From the NCBI GenBank assembly GCA_963855995.1, contig OY979717.1, forward strand, positions 68,246,354 through 68,310,353: 64,000 bases of DNA, read 5' to 3'. A model generated the notes under the pieces. The model did no database searches. It was not told the origin of the DNA and saw only the letters and a program-made list of their open reading frames with translations. Every line of letters begins with the position of its first letter. Within the stretch, counting starts at the first letter, position 1. Below, in pieces: positions 60,830 through 64,000 of the stretch. Source of the DNA: Muricea muricata (lineage: Eukaryota; Cnidaria; Anthozoa; Malacalcyonacea; Plexauridae). The position numbers and the translations under genes are program-made.

Positions 60830-62880
60830 AAGTTGCTTTTCAGCAGTTGTTGCAAATTACTGATTGGCCTTGATTAAAATATCACTATTTTCTAGAGTAA
60901 CTACAGAAAGTTTGAATGATGCAATAAAGTCTTAAGATCTGCTTTCAATCATGCTGTCGTTTAAACATTGACACGTCTGAGAGGCGCAAATTTCTCTCGG
61001 GACATACACGAGACGGTCACCTTGCAAGAACAATCCTTTGCCTCGTCACCGTCCCCCGCATGACCTTGAAAACCATTGTTATATTTTTTACGGAAATTGG
61101 CAAGAGTAATACCACTGAGCTTGTTTCAGTAATTGCATAATTTAGTGATTGGTACCAATGAACTGGAACCATTAGTATTAAAGCTGGATAGAACCAGATC
61201 TATTGTTCGGTTTAGAAGCCGGAAGTACGTCATATTTTTAGACTTGTTAGATGGCCTCACTTGAGCAGCAATGCTATAGATTCCTATTACATGATGTATA
61301 GTTTTCATTTTGAAATAAAAAATTGCGTTTTAAAGCAAAAGCTTTCAAAGAAATTTCTAAGAGAAACTACACCGATTCACTCTTCAAGTGGGGCAATTCA
61401 ACATGACCGTTTATCTCAAATTCAGATAACAATTCGGCCAATTCAGATAACCTGGCTGGACTTGGCTAAACCAGATATTACCAGCAGCTGTTGTCAGGTA
61501 TATGCAACACACACGTGACGATACAGGATCCATATATTTGCATATAGTGAACCCACACCAACATAGATGAGCTGTGCTCCGATCCAGACTTCGGGGTTAC
61601 TGCTTGTTAAGTCATAAGCAACGTTAACTCCCTCGTTTTCTTATCTTGAAAATCTACTCTAATTTTCTAATGTACCGCTGTAGGATTCGTGTTTTCACTT
61701 ACGGCACAGGATTCTCGCGAATATCTCAACACGTATGTTAATTATGTATCTGGCCAATAAAAACAATGAACTCGTCTTTCCCTCGTATCCTGGCCAATAA
61801 ACTAATAAAAACTGTATAAAAATGCTGAGTGTTCCTTCTGATTATTAATTATCCAGTCATTCCAGATTCGACGTTCTGTTTTAATAATAGATATTTATTA
61901 CTTTGGTCGTATGAATGTAATTGTTATCGATAAATTACGGTCTAATTCTTACATTTAAATAGGCATAGATAATATTTTTTGATTATATTGATTAAATTGT
62001 GATTATAATCATTATCTATATATATATAAATATATATATCAATAATACTATATTTACAAAATTATAGTAATCATCCTAAAATGTAATATACATATATATA
62101 CAAAATTGCTCATTTGTTCTGAGAAAATATTTATCTTAAAAATCGCTTGAAGTAAGATTACAAATTTTATACAATCGTTCGGAATTACAATTCACAACAA
62201 AACAACGTAGTGCAAATAACAAAAAACCTGGATTTCCACTCACGTTAAACAATCACTTTAGTACACGTTTTTTGAATCAGTGCTGCAGGTTATACAGAAG
62301 AAGTTTTTCATAACCTACACTGAAATCGCGTTTTGGTTGCGAATACGTCACAATTTTAGTCCCTTGGTTTAACTTCCTCCATTAACGTACTTTATTTAAA
62401 TGTGTCTTTGAAAACGTGGATATCCAATGATACATACATAGGCTGACTTAATAGTACAACTGGATTGGTTATTTATTAGAAAGCCGAAAAATATTTTGGA
62501 ACTGATTTGAGCTAGTTTCTAAAGTATAAAAACGTTTCAAACATGTACTAGATATATTTACCTGAGCAATCTTATTTTAGAACTGTTTATTCAGCCTTTT
62601 GCACAAATCATTGGTAAATTGTAGCAATGTATTTATTTTCACAATAACGTCAACGTTATAACAAATTCATTTCTAGATATAGGCAAGTAAACGAACGAGA
62701 ATGTAGAATCAGAGTTTACACATGTTAAACATGATTCAAAAAACAGCATATCCGTAACAAAATCAATTTTCATTTAGATCAATTTTAAGTTCAAAAATTA
62801 TATCAGCCACTGCAATAGAAAGGAATTTGCTGCTTTACGTGCACGACTAAACGAATACTAGGGATACAAGGTCAGAGGCG
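60830..62880. other. intergenic DNA, no supported gene
   Basis: No recognised coding sequence. 61740-61835 resembles 45530-45640 (CTGGCCAATA... and CTGTATAAAAATG words). Confidence 0.45.
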
Positions 62881-62896
62881 AGATAATTGAGATAAA

Positions 62897-63200
62897 CTAA
62901 ATCTGAGCAGACTCTGTGATTGAGTATTCTCCACTCCCTTTCTTTAGAATATCTTGTATAGAAGCAGGTGATGATCGTTTCTGTTGCTCCTGTTTTTTTC
63001 TTCGACTGCGACTGCTATCTGGCGAGTCATTCGCTGCAACGTTGTATTTTGTAGACAAAGTTTCTGAAAGACTTCGTTCTCGTGGTACACCAAGTACCAA
63101 CTGACGATAACGCTGTTCGTCAAAATCAACCGCAGGCTCACTGGGTGAATCAGGTGTTTGCCGAGACTGCATGTCATATTTACCTTTGTATCCTTTCGGC
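62897..63200 (-). CDS. last coding exon of an unrecognised gene
   Basis: A TTTGTAG acceptor at 63201 opens an exon that encodes about 100 residues: PKGYKGKYDMQSRQTPDSPS, VDFDEQRYRQLVLGVPRERS, a Ser/Arg/Lys-rich segment (SSRSRRKKQEQQKRSSPAS) and IQDILKKGSGEYSITESAQI before a TAG. It is hydrophilic, disordered and rich in likely phosphorylation sites, like the tail of a receptor, channel or signalling protein. The exon enters in phase 2, so at least one upstream exon is missing. I do not recognise the family. Confidence 0.55.
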
Positions 63201-63771
63201 CTACAAATGGAAATTGCATTCAATAATTAATTAAATAAGCTGAGTCATTCAAATACATTAAATAAAAAACCAACAGACAAAACTGACATACAGAAAACCA
63301 CATTGTACTGGCCTTTATTTCAACAAGTAATGATATTGTACGTACGCCTTTCTTGAATTACTAAAATCTAATTAAACCTATTTTCCACTACGCGAATTTG
63401 TTTGCGCGAAGCAAAAACCAGGTATAAGAAGCGTGTTTGGTTGGCGAAAATTCGACGCGCACAAGTCGGAAGCGTTTTCAAAAACTTTTGAACCCCTCTG
63501 GTTGGGTCATAAAGACACAACCGCTGGCCAGGAGTATGGGAGCATGTTTAGGAAACTTTCAGGTACAGTCCTTGAAATACCAAAAGATCTTACGCGGTAT
63601 TCTGACTGTCGAAACGAGATTAGATATTTTCTAAAAATTTGTCTGTCTTACAACCGGATAAACCACGCCCTTCCCCGGGTCGGCCCGGCCCAGCCCGTAC
63701 CTATACCTAGTTACGTCACTGCAAGTACGAAATACATTTATCGCAAGTCTTATACTATACAAGGATTAAGA

Positions 63772-63927
63772 ATCGCGGCTTCCGGCTCAAATTTTAGGGC
63801 AAGACAAAGGTAAAGTGAGCACTCATTAGGTCAGACCATTGTCTTGGTTTTGGTAAAAGAATGATCTGACTTAACGAGTGCTTGCTTCCCTTTGTTTTGC
63901 GGCACAAATTGGGCCGGAAGCTGAGAT
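63772..63927. mobile_element. MITE with about 60-bp terminal inverted repeats
   Basis: ATCGCGGCTTCCGGCTCAAA through CAAGACAAAGG and AGTGAGCACTC pair with GAGTGCTTGC, CCTTTGTTTTGCGGC and GGGCCGGAAGCTGAGAT. Centre about 32 bases. No clear target duplication. Confidence 0.65.
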
Positions 63928-63984
63928 TATATAAACGGTTGAATTTTCTTATATAATGGTCTAAAACTAAGCCGAAACTCTTAC

Positions 63985-63999
63985 TGTTGAATCCGCCAT
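63985..63999 (-). CDS. possible first exon, five codons, low confidence
   Basis: Minus strand ATGGCGGATTCAACA followed by the consensus donor GTAAGAG (MADST). It could be the start of the gene whose last exon is at 62897-63200, but it ends in phase 0 while that exon needs phase 2, so a further exon would be required. Confidence 0.3.
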
Positions 64000-64000
64000 C

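Noticed and set aside
63433..63813. Plus-strand 126-codon frame near the window end
   Set aside because: Opens with GTG, shows no similarity, and runs into the inverted-repeat MITE at 63772.

Overview
The window is AT-rich nuclear DNA of an invertebrate animal. Genes are split into many small exons with GT-AG introns of about 100 to 3,000 bases, and intergenic DNA is crowded with short inverted-repeat transposons, tRNA-like repeats and a Penelope-type retroelement remnant. The protein content (a ciliary enkurin gene, a metazoan-type SF3B1, a RecQ-like helicase fragment) and this repeat style fit a cnidarian best, perhaps an anthozoan. That placement is inference; no diagnostic marker is present.

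Left part (1-8.3 kb): a small unrecognised plus-strand gene of five exons (3023-4996) encodes a 129-residue protein with one membrane segment. It lies tail-to-tail with ENKUR (minus, 5432-6830, five exons), whose upstream DNA holds two RFX X-box-like sites. A 252-bp duplication flanks this gene pair (1584-1835 and 7634-7885).

Middle (8.3-32.2 kb): one gene, SF3B1, fills almost 24 kb on the minus strand. I placed 31 coding exons by protein similarity and splice sites, from the ATG at 32182 to the stop at 8319. All exon phases join correctly except in exon 25 (13256-13350), which carries two extra bases. Introns hold a hAT-type MITE with an 8-bp target-site duplication (TSD), a Harbinger-type MITE (TTA duplication), three copies of a repeat with a small conserved reading frame, a tRNA-like repeat and a dead Penelope-like retroelement in the opposite orientation.

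Right part (32.2-64 kb): mostly intergenic. It contains a 502-bp element with 110-bp terminal inverted repeats and a perfect 9-bp TSD that encloses the 5' coding part of a RecQ-like helicase; a second hAT-type MITE; a candidate ciliary first exon beside a perfect X-box (about 38 kb); an intronless NAT8-like acetyltransferase (43.0-43.9 kb, minus); several very long hairpins (49.1, 55.8, 60.2-60.8 and 63.8 kb); and the last exon of an unrecognised minus-strand gene (62.9-63.2 kb).

The genes do not form an operon. SF3B1 is a constitutive U2 snRNP splicing gene, ENKUR a ciliary gene with its own likely RFX-driven promoter. I saw no CRISPR array, rRNA or intact tRNA gene.
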